The notes beneath the pieces were generated by a model, which was not told the DNA's origin, made no database searches, and saw only the letters and a program-made list of their open reading frames with translations. Position numbers and translations under genes: made by a program. This document shows, piece by piece, positions 11,951-23,279 of a stretch of DNA of 64,000 nucleotides. Where the stretch lies: positions 94,805,741 through 94,869,740 of the forward strand of contig CM041465.1 in NCBI GenBank assembly GCA_023213395.1. Direction: 5' to 3'. The stretch's first letter is position 1. Each line of letters opens with the position of its first letter. The DNA comes from Cycas panzhihuaensis (lineage: Eukaryota; Cycadophyta).

Positions 11951-12181
11951 TCAATCATGTTTTGCTTCTACTAAAAAATCCTTTTCATATGGCTTTGCCT
12001 TGCCTCCTGATCTGCGATCATAGTACTCAACAAAAGTAGCTCTAGACAAAGCTGCTAATGTCAAAGCTTGAGCATGCAGCCTTACATGAATGATCTTCAC
12101 ACTAGTCTTCATGTTAGGTTGAGACCTATTGTAAGTAAAGGAACCAGGACACCCCTGTTGTAATCTTGCATTATATGGCAT
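11951..12181 (-). CDS. Small unrecognised reading frame in the B1 leader, possible gene fragment
   Basis: A 76-codon minus-strand frame starts 'MPYNARLQQGCPGS' and ends 'EKDFLVEAKHD'. It is open upstream of the ATG to about 12,232, where it adds an RGG-like segment 'FRGHGRGGKTDR'. Composition is balanced and GC-richer than the surroundings. It lies antisense to B1 in a leader zone of about 1.1 kb (11,950-13,060) that looks unlike the AT-rich leader around it. A host-gene fragment carried by the element is one explanation; chance is another. I do not recognise the family. Confidence 0.25.
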   Translation of the reverse strand: MPYNARLQQGCPGSFTYNRSQPNMKTSVKIIHVRLHAQALTLAALSRATFVEYYDRRSGGKAKPYEKDFLVEAKHD

Positions 12182-13043
12182 CCTGTCTGTTTTCCCTCCT
12201 CTGCCATGACCTCTAAAGAACGTCTTCTATGTGTGATCTACCCCTCAACTTGCTCCATTCGTTACCTAACTATATGAGATTTTGTCTATTCAAGTAGTTG
12301 AGAAATTCTATGTCATTATTGATTAATTACCGTGCTGTTATATATACTTGCATTCAGAACGAATGTGACAAGGAGATGTAACACAGGTTTCCTTGAGCGT
12401 TGGAGCCTGATGTTCTCATAAGAAAGAATTCCAGTCAGATAAGATAGCGATCAATGGTAACAGCAACCAACAAAGAAGTGAAATAAGGATTGCAAACTAG
12501 CCATTAGTGCACCAAATCTGGGGGTTATTTTGCTTTCCAAGATCATAGGGAACATTACAACCTCCGATTTAGGGACATTTTAAGACCAGTCTGTATCATT
12601 TATATACCCAGTGAAATATTGCTTCTCAGAAACCTGCTTCTTCCCAATGATTGGTGAGAATGAATGACCAAAATGGTTGATCCTCCTAATCTTTTGTCTA
12701 GACTACCTGAACAGATACCTGTTCCACCCAAATTCTGGCTAGAAGGACTCACCAAATGCTTGCTCTGACTAAACGATCTGCCCGAATTTCGCTAAGACTT
12801 GAATAAGGATATAAGGAATCAAGAATGTATATTGAATACCCAAGGACAAGATGTTATCCTAATATTACGAAGACAACAAAAATAGGAGAAGTTACTTCAT
12901 CTTCTTCAAATGCTGACATTCCATCTAGTGCTGAGTAGCTTCTTCCATTCTTTGGATCATAGAAACCTTAAACCAAGCATACTTGTAAAGGAAGAAGATG
13001 CGCCGCCATCACTATACCAGGTAGGTAGGGTTTCTACCTTCTT

Positions 13044-13065
13044 CCCCCCCCCCCCCCCCCCCCCC
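13044..13065 (+). repeat. Poly-C tract, 22 C
   Basis: An uninterrupted run of 22 cytosines lies in the B1 leader. Further runs of six to nine C follow in an otherwise AT-rich zone at about 13,318, 13,441, 13,580 and 13,608. Assembly or polymerase slippage could alter the exact count. Confidence 0.9.
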
Positions 13066-13803
13066 AGACTCAAATCTTTTTTTAATTTTCCTTCTATGTT
13101 ATAAAATCTAAAAATCAATCGGGTCGATTGTCTTTTTTTTTTATTTCATTTTATTTTATTTTTTTTTCTTTTTCTTTATAATCTTATATAAACTAAATAA
13201 ACTTTATGATAATTTAAACTAATGTTCCCCTATTTATATATAAACTAAAATAACTCTTAAGGATATATTTAAATTAGGACTCCTTCCTACACTTTAAAAT
13301 TATCCTTTTTAGTTAAACCCCCCCCTTTTCACATTAATAAATTAACTTAAAACCTCTTTTACCTTAATAAATTTTTAATTTATAAATAAAATTCAAAATC
13401 TTCCCCCTTTAATTAATCTTTAGTACGTAAAATCAACAAAACCCCCCCTATTACATTAATAAATCTACATTAACTTCTCTTTACAATACATATTTTGAAG
13501 AGTATACAATACCTAGTCCATCCAAGTAATTCATTTCTATTTGTCTCTAAAATTAATGGCCTTGATTTATAACTTAACCCCCCACCACATTCATAATATT
13601 AATCTAACCCCCCCCACCTTCATTACATCAATGTATTAATATCATTTTTTTTATATTGATTATTACATTAAAATTTAGTTTAATCATTATAAAACTTTCC
13701 CTCCTATATACTTTACAATATTCCTGCTCTTCTCCCCTAATATATTACCTTATTTTTTTGTCATATATAAGGTATACATTATATTTCAAACACTTATTCA
13801 AAG

Positions 13804-13805
<2 letters not shown>

Positions 13806-13838
<33 letters not shown>
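13806..13838 (+). repeat. (AT)n microsatellite in B1
   Basis: A near-perfect alternating AT run of about 32 bases in the B1 leader. It creates a meaningless Tyr-Ile frame. Confidence 0.9.
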
Positions 13839-16800
13839 TATTAACAAAGCCTAATTAACTTAGGCAAAACCAATATTTTTTCTTGGTTTTTTTGCTAAGA
13901 TCTAGTGTAGTATTTGTTCTTATCTGTGTGGATCATTGAATATCTTTTATATGCATTTATATTTTTTCAAAAATAAAAACTTAATTAATAAAAAACTATT
14001 AATATTTTTTATATATTTTATCTTACAAATCAGTTATATATATTCAAAATTATTGTCAAACTAATACAACGTATAATTAATTATTCTTTATAACTTTCTT
14101 GAAACTTAAATATTTAAGGGGGACTGTTTATTTCTCAAATTAAGGGAAACTTTTTTTTAAAAAAGGGACTATTCAAGGGGACTTTTTAAAATGGTTGTTT
14201 ATTCAAAGAAAACTATCTGCCTGAAAACATGTGATTTTTTTCTTTAAGAGCAAGTAATGCATACTACAATGCTTTCTTTCTTGAATTATGCCTGTTAAAC
14301 GATTAATACTCTTATTAAGTGATTATTTTTTCAGCTACCTTCATATTCTTCAATCTTCAATCAAACCTTATAACTTCCAATATGGCATTAATGCCAGGGA
14401 CAACCACCTACATTCTAATTCTAGTGTTAACTGACGCAAACTATGCCAACTGGAGGAATCGCATACCCATCAACTTAAACAGTAAAAGATATGGTGATAT
14501 ATGACAGGTGAATTTAAAAAACCAAAAGAAGATGCTACAAAGAGTTATATGGTATATCTGATGAACTCAGATGCAGCCTTAGGCACCATATTAAACTCAC
14601 TTTCACTAGAAATCATTCGACAGTTTTCTAAAACAGATGACTTGGCCACTATTTAGAAAACTTTGCAAGATAAATATGACAAGGTCGATACACATTAAGT
14701 GGTTATCCTAGAACAACCATTGTATGACCTTACTTTTGATGATTTTTCTAATGTTGAAGATTTTTTAAGTAAAATTTAATTAATTAATAAAGATCTAGGA
14801 AACTATATCAAATCTAAAACTAAAGATAGTTATATTAAAAAAATAATCACGCATGCTAGAGATGACGATACACTCGTATACCTTGCAGTAAACAAGTTAC
14901 CAAAATAATTTAATCTCTTCAAAACTATTAGACAATAAGCTAGCGACCCTCCTATAACATTCAATCAGTTGACAAACTAGTTGATCAAACATCAAACAAT
15001 GTTAATTCAAACAGGCATATTAAAAGATCCTTCACAGGCTTTGTTTTCTAAAACTAAGCCATAAAATAAAATAAACAACAGAATAATTTTCATAGTACTC
15101 CAAATTTTTAGAAACCTCATAGAGGTTCACAATCCAATTCTCAAAACAATATTAAGTATTCTGTTCCAACTAAACACCAAAATATTTCTAATCAATCATT
15201 CAATAATAGGAACAACGTAACTCCTTCTTAGAACACTAGTTGTGCTTATTGTCATAAAAAAGGGCACACTACTGATGTTTGCAGAAGTAGAATAGCTTTG
15301 GAAGCATGGAAAACTTCTAAGGGATTGAAAAATCGACCTTAATCACATTCTTAATCATGACCTTAAAATCTACAAACTCATAATCATTCTTTAGCAGTAA
15401 CAACTTCTGCGTTTGTTGCCCCTACAAATCAACCACCACAATGGATCCTTGACTCTGGTGCATCCCATCACATGACATGACACTAGAAAAATTTATCCAC
15501 TTATCAATCAGAATTAAACTCTGAAGAAGAGATTTCTTTTGGAAGTGGTACCCAACTCAAAGTCAAAGGATTAGGTGATATTACCTTAAAGGATGGATCA
15601 ATAAAGGATGTTTTTTACGTACTTGATCTATTACCAAACCTACTTTCTGTTTATCAAATCTACCAGCAAGACCTTGTTGTCAAATTCTGGAAAAATAAAT
15701 TTATCATTAAGGAGACATTAAATAAATTTAGACATATTGCCTTAGGACCTGTTGATCATAACATAGGTCTCTATAGTTTAACAAGTTTACAAAGTAACAA
15801 AACAAAACCTTTTAGTGTCTTTATTGCCAAATCTTACTCAATCAACAAACTTTAGCATGCACGATTTGGCCATACTAGTTATGGCAAACTGCAATATCTA
15901 AAAAAGTATGAAATGGTTTATGGTCTTCTATCCCTAAATACTGTTTATGATGTTTATAAAGCATGTGTGATAGGTAAACAACACATGGACCCATTTCCAC
16001 ATAAAACTCAATTCAAAGCAATAGTTCCACTTGAACTTGTTTACTTCGACATATGTGGTCCTTTTCATGTAACATCATACTCTTGCTCTCGTTATTTCGT
16101 TATATTTATTGATGATTATTTAAGAAAATATTGGGTTTACATGCTTAAAACACATATTCAAGTGTTTGGCATTTTTGTTGAATACAAAATGCTAGTTGAA
16201 AATCAATCAAATTTAAAAATCAAAATTTTTTGATCCGATAATGCAAAGGAATATTTAAGTGGTAAATTCACATCTTTCTATAAATCACATGAAATTCAGT
16301 TCCAGCATTTCATTGGATATACACCTCAATAAAACAGTGCTGCTGAATGTAAAAATTGTACTCTTGTTGAGATGACTTGTTGCATGTTACATGCAAAGAA
16401 TCTAAATCTAAAATTATAGGCAGAAGCAATTAACTACTCTAACTATTTATTAAATCATTTACCTAGCAAAAGTCTACACAACATTACTCCAGAACAAAAA
16501 TGGTCTGGAAGAAAACCATCTGTCAATCATTTATGAATCTTTAGTAGTATTGCGTGGGGACATATCCCTAAAGAAAAATCCAAAAAAATAGACCCAAAAA
16601 GTCTAAAATACATCTTCGTTGGATACAACGAAGAGAGTAAATCTTATAAACTCTTGGATCCAGTCACACATCAAATTTTAATTTTGCGTGACATAATATT
16701 TGATGAAGAAAGATCTTCTTTAACATCTACTTATGTAGAACTTCTCGTTGAAAGTTTGTTAACCAACACTTATTTGGTTGACCTCTCTGACAAACAAGCT

Positions 16801-17367
16801 AATCTGAAAGTTATAGAATCCTTATCAACTCAAGTCCAAAATTAGACTCTATCCAAATATAATGAAATAGATTCCTCCTCTCAACCTAGTTCTACAAATC
16901 AATATGTACCTTAAAAAATAGTTACTAACAACCTGTTTGGGCAACTAAAATACTTGCTAATGCTGGATCTGATGTAGGTAATCCTACAGATACCAGATAA
17001 ACATATACCCAAAAATTACATGCTAACTTTGTCTCAATAGAAAAAATAATGGACAATTATGATCCTAGAACATTTAAACAAGTTAGCAACAATCCTGTAT
17101 GGTAGGACACTATGCAAACTAAATTTGATACTTTGATTAAAAATTTAACTTAGGATCTCGTTCCTCTCCCACTTGGGAAAAATGTAGTTGAATGTAAATG
17201 GGTCTATAGAAGAAAATACAACTTAACAGGTGTAGTTAAAAAATATAAGGCTCACCTAGTTGCAAAAGGATTTTCACAAATAGATGGCATATATTATAAT
17301 GAAACCTTTGCCCATATTACAAAAATGAACACGATTAAAATAATTATTACTCTCGCAGCCAAATTTA

Positions 17368-17590
17368 TGTTAGAAATCAACCTACACAAATAATATTCAC
17401 ATGCAGAATGAAACACACCTCCACAGGATCAAACGATACCCTTAAGGTACCTCCATTGTATTAAGAAAATATCATTACAACCACATTACAATATGATACA
17501 CAAAATTATGTATTTATAATATAAGTTATGATGGAAGAGTAGGACCCACTTGCATGTGGGACAAATCAAATGTGCATTAATATTCCAACA
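17368..17590 (-). repeat. 3' LTR of element D
   Basis: On its own strand it reads TGTTGGAATATTAATGC ... GATTTCTAACA, 223 bases. The internal side at 17,591-17,602 is a PPT (ATTAAGGAGGAG on the minus strand). It has the same length as the other LTR. Confidence 0.9.
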
Positions 17591-17979
17591 CTCCTCCTTA
17601 ATGCACATTTAGGTTATTTGTACTTGTAACGCCTTGTCCTTGGAAATGTCTTTAACTTGATCCTTATCTTTAAACTTGTAGTGATGTGTTTGATGTAGAA
17701 TGATGTCTTTATCTTGATTCATACCTTTAATTATGTACTGATGCCTTTATAAGATGATGTCATTAACTTGATTTCTATCTTCAATCCTGTAGGATAATAT
17801 TGATGTAGTAGCTCTAGCAAGTACAAATAATGATTCTTCATTGTGCCTAGTCTAGTTTGATTTTGATCTAGATCCTATAAACAACCATCTTCAATCACAA
17901 CTTGCATGTCATCATTATCCTGTATAAACTCTTCGTCACCATGTACAATAGTGATTTCTTCAATCTTTGGAGTGGAATC

Positions 17980-18792
17980 TTAATCAACTAGCATACTCTT
18001 TGAAATTGAATCAATGCTCAAAGTAGGAACATCATTCAAACTTAAATCAATACTTAAAGTAGGAATATCATCAACATAAGGCTTATACTTTATAGAACCA
18101 TCAGATTCATATTTAATCTCTCTTGAAATCATGGTGTCATCTATATAAGCCTTTATCAACTTATCACTTTCAATGTCTTCATTAGTAGTTGTAGTCTCAT
18201 CAATGCATTCAACCATCACTTCTTTACATTTAGTGGAAATGTCATCAATACTCATACATTCTTCATCTTGACATGCTGTTTCATCAGAGTTGATGATATT
18301 TTCTTCATTTATTATACCTGTACCATAACCATAACTAGCCTTAATTGCCTTTTCAATCATTTGTTGTGTTTCTTTAGGAGTTTATTCAAATACTTCCCTT
18401 AGAACATCCCAAGCTTCTTTAGCATTACTTGCATGTAGAATTATAGGAATAACAAAATGGAATTTGGAAGGAAGATCAACCTCATTGAATGTAGCACGAC
18501 TCATAATGAATGCTTTTCTATCTTTCTTCTTAAGCATTTCCTTTTCTTCTTCATCATTAGGGATATCATATTCATTAGTAACAACCTTCCACAAACCTCT
18601 AGTTATGAATAGACATCTTATTTTAATTGTCCAAAAGAAGTAGTCTTCACCATTACACTTAGGTACTAGAAGAAACAAATCCCTTAAGTAATATTCATTT
18701 ATTTCAAGAGTATATATAACTACATCATTATCCTCTATAATTGTAAATTCCATGTCCATATGCCACGTACCTTTTTCAATCAAGAAACTCAC
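17980..18792 (-). pseudogene. D gag-like protein: UBN2/DUF4219 type with acidic tail, one stop
   Basis: From the ATG at 18,792 the frame shows the copia gag N-terminal pattern: 'LVPKCNGEDYFFWTIKIR' (near residue 42), 'GLWKVVTNEY', 'SRATFNEVDLPSKF', 'HASNAKEAWDVLREVFE'. A single TAA at about 18,379 interrupts it. The same frame then continues as 'TPKETQQMIEKAIK' and an acidic, Ser/Thr/Ile-rich tail ending at 17,980. The tail carries an internal repeat ('VDDIPTLSID' then 'LNDVPTLSID', and an earlier 'AYIDDTMIS'). The joined length is about 270 codons. No zinc knuckle or protease is visible. The gag role is inferred from the N-terminal half; the tail is unrecognised. Confidence 0.7.
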
Positions 18793-20155
18793 TTATCATT
18801 GGTAACTTGCCCATTGATCACTCTTAACAAATTTCCTCATGTTTCATATCTCACATCATTGACTTTATCATCACAACATTGCCTCATCCATTTCACATAT
18901 CATAACTAATCACATAGAATCCAAATACTCACTTCACCAAATCAATGCCTCATAAATCTCACAATGATCATACATGTCATATGTCACTACCAAGACACAC
19001 ACTTCAGTTGATTGCCCAAAACACACAACTCATGTCATTACACTTGCAACTCATGTAACTTTAACAAAAAACTCATCCTTCTTTACCTATTCAATCAATT
19101 AGAACACATCATCAAACATGCTTGATCTCATTCTTAATATGCACAACAATTGTCCAATCTTATCATATAACCTCACATGCAACAAGCACCTCATTGCCTC
19201 AAATCACTATCTTTCTTACCCTTAAATTAGCTTTGTTACGCCCATCAAGTCCCTTCATGCAAATCATATTCCATGGAGCACTTAATTATCATATTCCATC
19301 CAACTAATTCATGCAAACACATTTACTATCGCTTCATTACCATACTATGCCATCGTCACAATAACTCTCTCATACAAATACATGTAAGAAAGCACTCAAA
19401 CTATCATTAAACAATCACCATCATGCATCTCAAATCACTAATATAGTGCCAAATATATTCACATCAATATGACTTAATATCATCTCACATTGCAACAATA
19501 CTCTCCCATGCACCACATATATAAGAGAGCCTCAAACAATCACTTCATTACCATTGCCTCATTCATGTCACTATATAAATATGAAACCCTTAAATTCTTA
19601 AAAACTTATTTCTAAAAAAAAGTATAGGACAAAAATACATAGAATATGGATGAAAATGATGGCCTCTAAAATACGATTCCAATGGTTTAGATGAAATTAA
19701 ATTCTGATATCTAGATCATAAGTTATGCTCCTTTTAAGAATTTCATAATTAGGGTTTCTAGAGGCTGTAATAGTACCTTTTGATAAACTGATAATAACTT
19801 TTTATTCTAAACTTAGATGAACCTCAAACTACTTCCATTAGAAATAAAATTAAAAAACGCGCAGAATCAAAAAATATTTGAGGTCATTTGGATACCTGTA
19901 GCTAAAGTTATGGCTATTTGAAGTTGAGGTTGTAGATCTGTCCCAAAAATACGGTGATGGAAAAAATGCAGGCCGAAATTAATTCTGCTATAATTTTCAT
20001 TCTTTCACCCAAAAATCTATAGTGTGACCACTCAAATTTTATAGAATGAGTTATTTTATCTCAATTTAGCCATTACTTTTTAGAAATTTTAACGTTATGG
20101 CACCTCCCAAATCACTGCTTTAATACCGAACAAAAATACCTCTCTTAACCCGGGT
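18793..20155 (-). other. D leader, no supported gene
   Basis: About 1.36 kb between the primer site and gag. Plus-strand text at 18,830-19,560 is rich in CATCA/CTCAT/CACAT words with scattered similarity (for example 'CTCATACAAATACATG', 'CTCATGTCATT', 'CTCACATGCAAC'), which hints at old internal repetition. No open frame here has a recognisable motif. Confidence 0.5.
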
Positions 20156-20167
20156 GCTCTGATACCA
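20156..20167 (-). other. Primer-binding site of D, perfect TGGTATCAGAGC
   Basis: The plus strand reads GCTCTGATACCA directly against the TG end of the 5' LTR. The minus strand is the exact plant initiator-Met-tRNA complement TGGTATCAGAGC. Confidence 0.95.
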
Positions 20168-20390
20168 TGTTGGAAATCAACCTGCATAAATAATATTCAT
20201 AAGGAAAATGAAACACACCTCCACAGAATCGAACGGTACCCTTAAGGTACCTCCATTGTATTAACAAAATATCATTACAACCAGATTACAATATGATACA
20301 CAAAATTATGTATTTATAATAGAAGTTATGATGGAAGAGTAGGACCCACTTGCATGTGGGACAAATCAAATGTGCATTAATATTCCAACA
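20168..20390 (-). repeat. 5' LTR of element D
   Basis: A 223-base partner of 17,368-17,590. It is bounded on the right by the ATTTG target duplication and on the left by the primer site. Confidence 0.9.
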
Positions 20391-21679
20391 ATTTGGATGG
20401 GAAATCCACCAAATGGATGCCAAGAGTGCTTTTTTGAATGGTGGTCTTAAAGAAGAGATCTACATGTCTTAGCCACCTGACTTTATTGAAAGTCCTAATT
20501 TTGTTTGTAAACTTAAGAAACCCATTTATGATTTAAAATAAGCTCCTCGAGCTTGGTATATTAAAGTAGACAATTATTTAATTCACATTGGATACATTAG
20601 ATATATTAGTGATCCAAATCTTTATTTCAAATATGAAAATAAAAATCTTACTATTCTAATCCTCTATGTTGATGACATTATCATTAGTGGATCATCAACT
20701 AATAATATTCATCATTTAAAAATAAATTTAATGAATAAATTTGAAATGACTGATTCAGGTCTACTACATTATTTTCTTGGTTTACAAATTTATCAACATG
20801 ATTCAAAAATAACTATATCTTAACCTAAGTATATTCTAGACTTAGTTCAGCGGTTTAACATGGAAAATGCTAAATCTGTATCTAATCCATTACAATTAGG
20901 GGTTAAACTATCTACTAATTGTTCATCACTTTTATGTGACCCTATATTATATAGACAACTAATTGGTAGTATTATTTATTTAAGTCACACCTACCTTGAC
21001 ATTTACTATGCTACTGCTTTATGTTCACATTATATGCAACAGCCACATAAATATCATTGGAAAGTTGCTAAACGTATCTTACGATATCTAAAGTATACTA
21101 TTTTTATAGTTTAGCTTATAATTTTTGCACTAAACCTTTAACTTTAATTAGATATACTAATTCAGATTAGGTAGGTGATATAAATAATTGAAAATCTATA
21201 TCAGGTTATGTATTTTTTATAGATTCCTCACCTATTACTTAGTCTAGTAAGAAAATGCAGGCACGAACTTTATCAACAACTGAAGCTGAATATCGTGCAC
21301 TTGTTGAAGCTGACAAAGAATCACTTTGACTAAAATCTCTACTAAATGAAATTGGTTTATGTCTAAACTCTTCCATTAAACTTAAAGTTGATAATCAAGG
21401 TGTAATTGCTATAGCTACAAATATAGTTTCACACTCTAGGACTAAACATATAGAATTATATCAGCATTTGATTCGTAATCTTGTTACTAATAATCTTGTT
21501 TCCTTGTCTTATTGTCCAATAGATCTACAGATTGCTGACATACTTACAAAGTCTTTAACTGAAGTAAAGTTTCTTAATCTCCAAGATTTGTTGTAGATAA
21601 AAGAAGTCTCCATCAAAGGGGGATCAATATGATGAAGACCTTCTTTTTCTATAGCATAAAAGTTTACATTAAATGGGGA

Positions 21680-22140
21680 TGTTAGGAATATTAATGTAAC
21701 CTTTTGTAATGTCACTTTTATGTTCTTTATAAGTTCTTCTTTATGTCACATGTTTAAATTAGTATTTAAGTTATTATAATATTCAACTTTAGTGCTTATT
21801 TTAATCTTATGTGGAAGGTGGTTGAAATGCATAACTGCATTTCAACGAACCTTTCTTAGTATAAATTCTTCTTCTAGATTCAAGGAGATGGTTCCAAGAA
21901 TCTAAGAAGGCTATCTCAAAGCCTTTTACAAGGTTGGTTTGGTGGTTAGGTGGTTTCTGTATATAGTTTTCTATTTCTCACTATTCTTAATAAAATTACA
22001 ACTTTAAGAGGTGGTTTTTCTTTCCTAGAAGGGGTTTTCTACCTGTTAATCTGGTGTATATGTGTAGTGTCATTTGTTACCTGTAATTGCTTACTATATG
22101 ATCCTGTGATGCCATTGTGCATGTGCCTATCTTTTCTACA
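21680..22140 (+). repeat. 3' LTR of element B1
   Basis: It reads TGTTAGGAATATTAATG ... CTTTTCTACA, 461 bases, partner of 11,398-11,858. The purine-rich words AAAGGGGGATCA (21,614) and AAATGGGGA (21,671) lie just upstream; the second abuts the LTR and is the likely PPT. AAAAG follows at 22,141. Confidence 0.9.
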
Positions 22141-22820
22141 AAAAGTTTAGGTAACAAACTTAGAACATAAAATACATCTTTATTGGAACCATCTTTTAAA
22201 GATATGTCACCAGTTACTTTGACTTTTAACTCCGAACCACTTTTGAAAGAGATTTTCTCTTCAGAATTAGAATCAAGTTGATAAGTAGATAAATATTTTT
22301 AGTATCCTATCATATAGCAGGAAGCACTAGAATTTAAGATCCATGAAGGTAGTTGAGAAGTAGGAGAAGAAAAAGTAGATGTACTGGTAGTTAGAGAATT
22401 ATAGGATTGTGATTGGATCCCTTTTGAAGTTTTCCATGTTTTATAGGTGATTCTATTCCTATAAGCATTTATTATGTGCCACATTTTATGCCAATAGGTA
22501 CAACTAACATTTTGATTATTATTAGGATTAAAATTATTCCTTTTTTAGAATGTTTGTTTAGGTGACTTTTGATTTTTAGGTGGTCTTGAGTATTTAGGAT
22601 TTTAATTATAATTATTTAAAGTAGAGCCTCTATAAGGTTTTTAAAATTTAAGATAATTATTGTGATTACTTTGTTGATTGTTTTAGTTTATCAATTTATT
22701 TTCTAACCTTGTTCTAAAAAAAAAGAGCCTGAGAAGGATTTTGAATTTTTCTAGTTTGGATTAACATGGTCTAGTATTCAACCAGTTAGCTTGTTAGTTG
22801 ATAAAATATAATAAGAGGAT
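22141..22820 (-). pseudogene. Element C gag C-terminus and protease segment
   Basis: This is the minus-strand continuation of C between B1 and A2. From high to low: the gag tail parallels B1 ('NPRQALF'-like text near 22,730), then a ruined zinc knuckle 'CTYWHKMWHIINAY' (near 22,490), where two Cys of CX2CX4HX4C are replaced by Trp and Tyr, then 'NRITYKTWKTSKGI' (B1 has 'SRIALEAWKTSKGL'), and 'SWILNSSASCYM' (protease, catalytic Asp now Asn, near 22,330). The changed residues fit G-to-A or C-to-T decay. Confidence 0.75.
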
Positions 22821-23196
22821 TGAAGGATCATACAATGATGGAGACAGAGCAGAGTATAATCAAATAATCAAAATATTATTACATAAATACATAAGCTTTT
22901 GTATTCAATCCATCTTTGAGTGAGAACATAGCAAATTTCTAATATAGGTGGTGTCTAAAGACACTAGGGTTGAATACCCCTCCAAAGATATAGTTTGGGG
23001 GAAGAGGGAAACTTCTCAACCCCTAAAATTTAAACAATAATAAAATATTATATAACTCAACAACTTAACTCAAATCAACTTGACCTTACCTTACTTACCT
23101 TCACATGTGTGCACTCACATGTGTGAAAGGTATGAGTGGAGTGTGCACTTATATGTGTGAGAGATGGAAGTGGGATGATGATTATTAACCCTAACA
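22821..23196 (-). repeat. 3' LTR of element A2
   Basis: Plus strand TGAAGGATCATACAATG ... ATTAACCCTAACA. It is 37 bases longer than its partner because of extra text around the CACATGTGT block (about 23,130-23,165), where a second 'GTGCAC...ATGTGTGAGAG' copy looks like a local duplication. Confidence 0.9.
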
Positions 23197-23279
23197 TTCT
23201 CCCCCTTAATGATCATCATAAATATCTTTGTCTTCTCTTTAAACTTGTGAAACTTGAACTTGAAAAAAACTTTGAATAT

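Larger units (their letters stand above)
12182..14318 (+). other. Remainder of the B1 leader, no supported gene
   Basis: From 12,182 to about 13,040 the text is of mixed composition and unidentified. It includes 'CAGGTAGGTAGGG' at about 13,018, which resembles a splice donor but has no confirmed exon. From 13,066 to 14,318 it is very AT-rich with recurrent C-runs. Nothing here matches the 1-kb leader of the related element C by eye. Confidence 0.5.
17368..20390 (-). mobile_element. Element D: short gag-only copia-like retrotransposon
   Basis: A 3,023-bp element with two 223-bp LTRs, a perfect initiator-Met-tRNA primer site and a purine tract, inserted in B1 RT with TSD ATTTA (17,363-17,367) / ATTTG (20,391-20,395). 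Removing it joins 'TLAAKF' to 'GWEIHQMDAK', the normal RT sequence. Its only coding potential is an N-terminal copia gag with an acidic tail. There is no room for pol. The LTRs differ at roughly a dozen positions by eye, so it is younger than its host B1. It is the best preserved element in the window. Confidence 0.9.
14382..21596 (+). pseudogene. B1 gag-pol polyprotein (copia), interrupted by element D
   Basis: The start is the ATG at 14,382, before 'LTDANYANWRNRI' in the usual copia N-terminus. Domains in order: gag; zinc knuckle CAYCHKKGHTTDVC (15,241-15,282, intact CX2CX4HX4C); protease 'WILDSGASHH' (15,442, catalytic DSG kept); pre-integrase 'HARFGHTSYGKL' (15,856); integrase with 'VYFDICGP' (16,043), 'SDNAKEYL' (16,234) and 'NSAAECKN' (16,340), giving the D, D, E positions; RT 'GVVKKYKAHLVAKGFSQ' (about 17,235), then after D 'GWEIHQMDAKSAFLNG' and 'LYVDDI' (20,664); RNase H 'TLSTTEAEYRAL' (21,270), ending in 'ADILTKSL'. 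About 25 stops and at least two frameshifts make it dead. The domain order protease-integrase-RT-RNase H is diagnostic of copia. Confidence 0.85.
11398..22140 (+). mobile_element. Element B1: complete Ty1/copia element with nested D
   Basis: Two 461-bp LTRs bound it, with AAAAG on both sides (11,393-11,397 and 22,141-22,145). A primer site follows the 5' LTR. The internal region encodes gag, protease, integrase, RT and RNase H in copia order, and element D interrupts RT at 17,367/20,391. By eye the two LTRs differ at some 35-40 positions, mostly transitions, so the insertion is old. Without D it is 7.7 kb. The leader of about 2.5 kb is long for copia and includes unexplained text at about 11,950-13,060. 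Confidence 0.9.

Noticed and set aside
12910-13104. 64-codon frame with a polyproline segment
   Set aside because: The proline run is the 22-C tract read in one frame. The frame otherwise shows no motif.
21509-21715. 68-codon minus-strand frame at the end of B1
   Set aside because: It is antisense to the B1 RNase H end, PPT and LTR start, all firmly identified on the plus strand.
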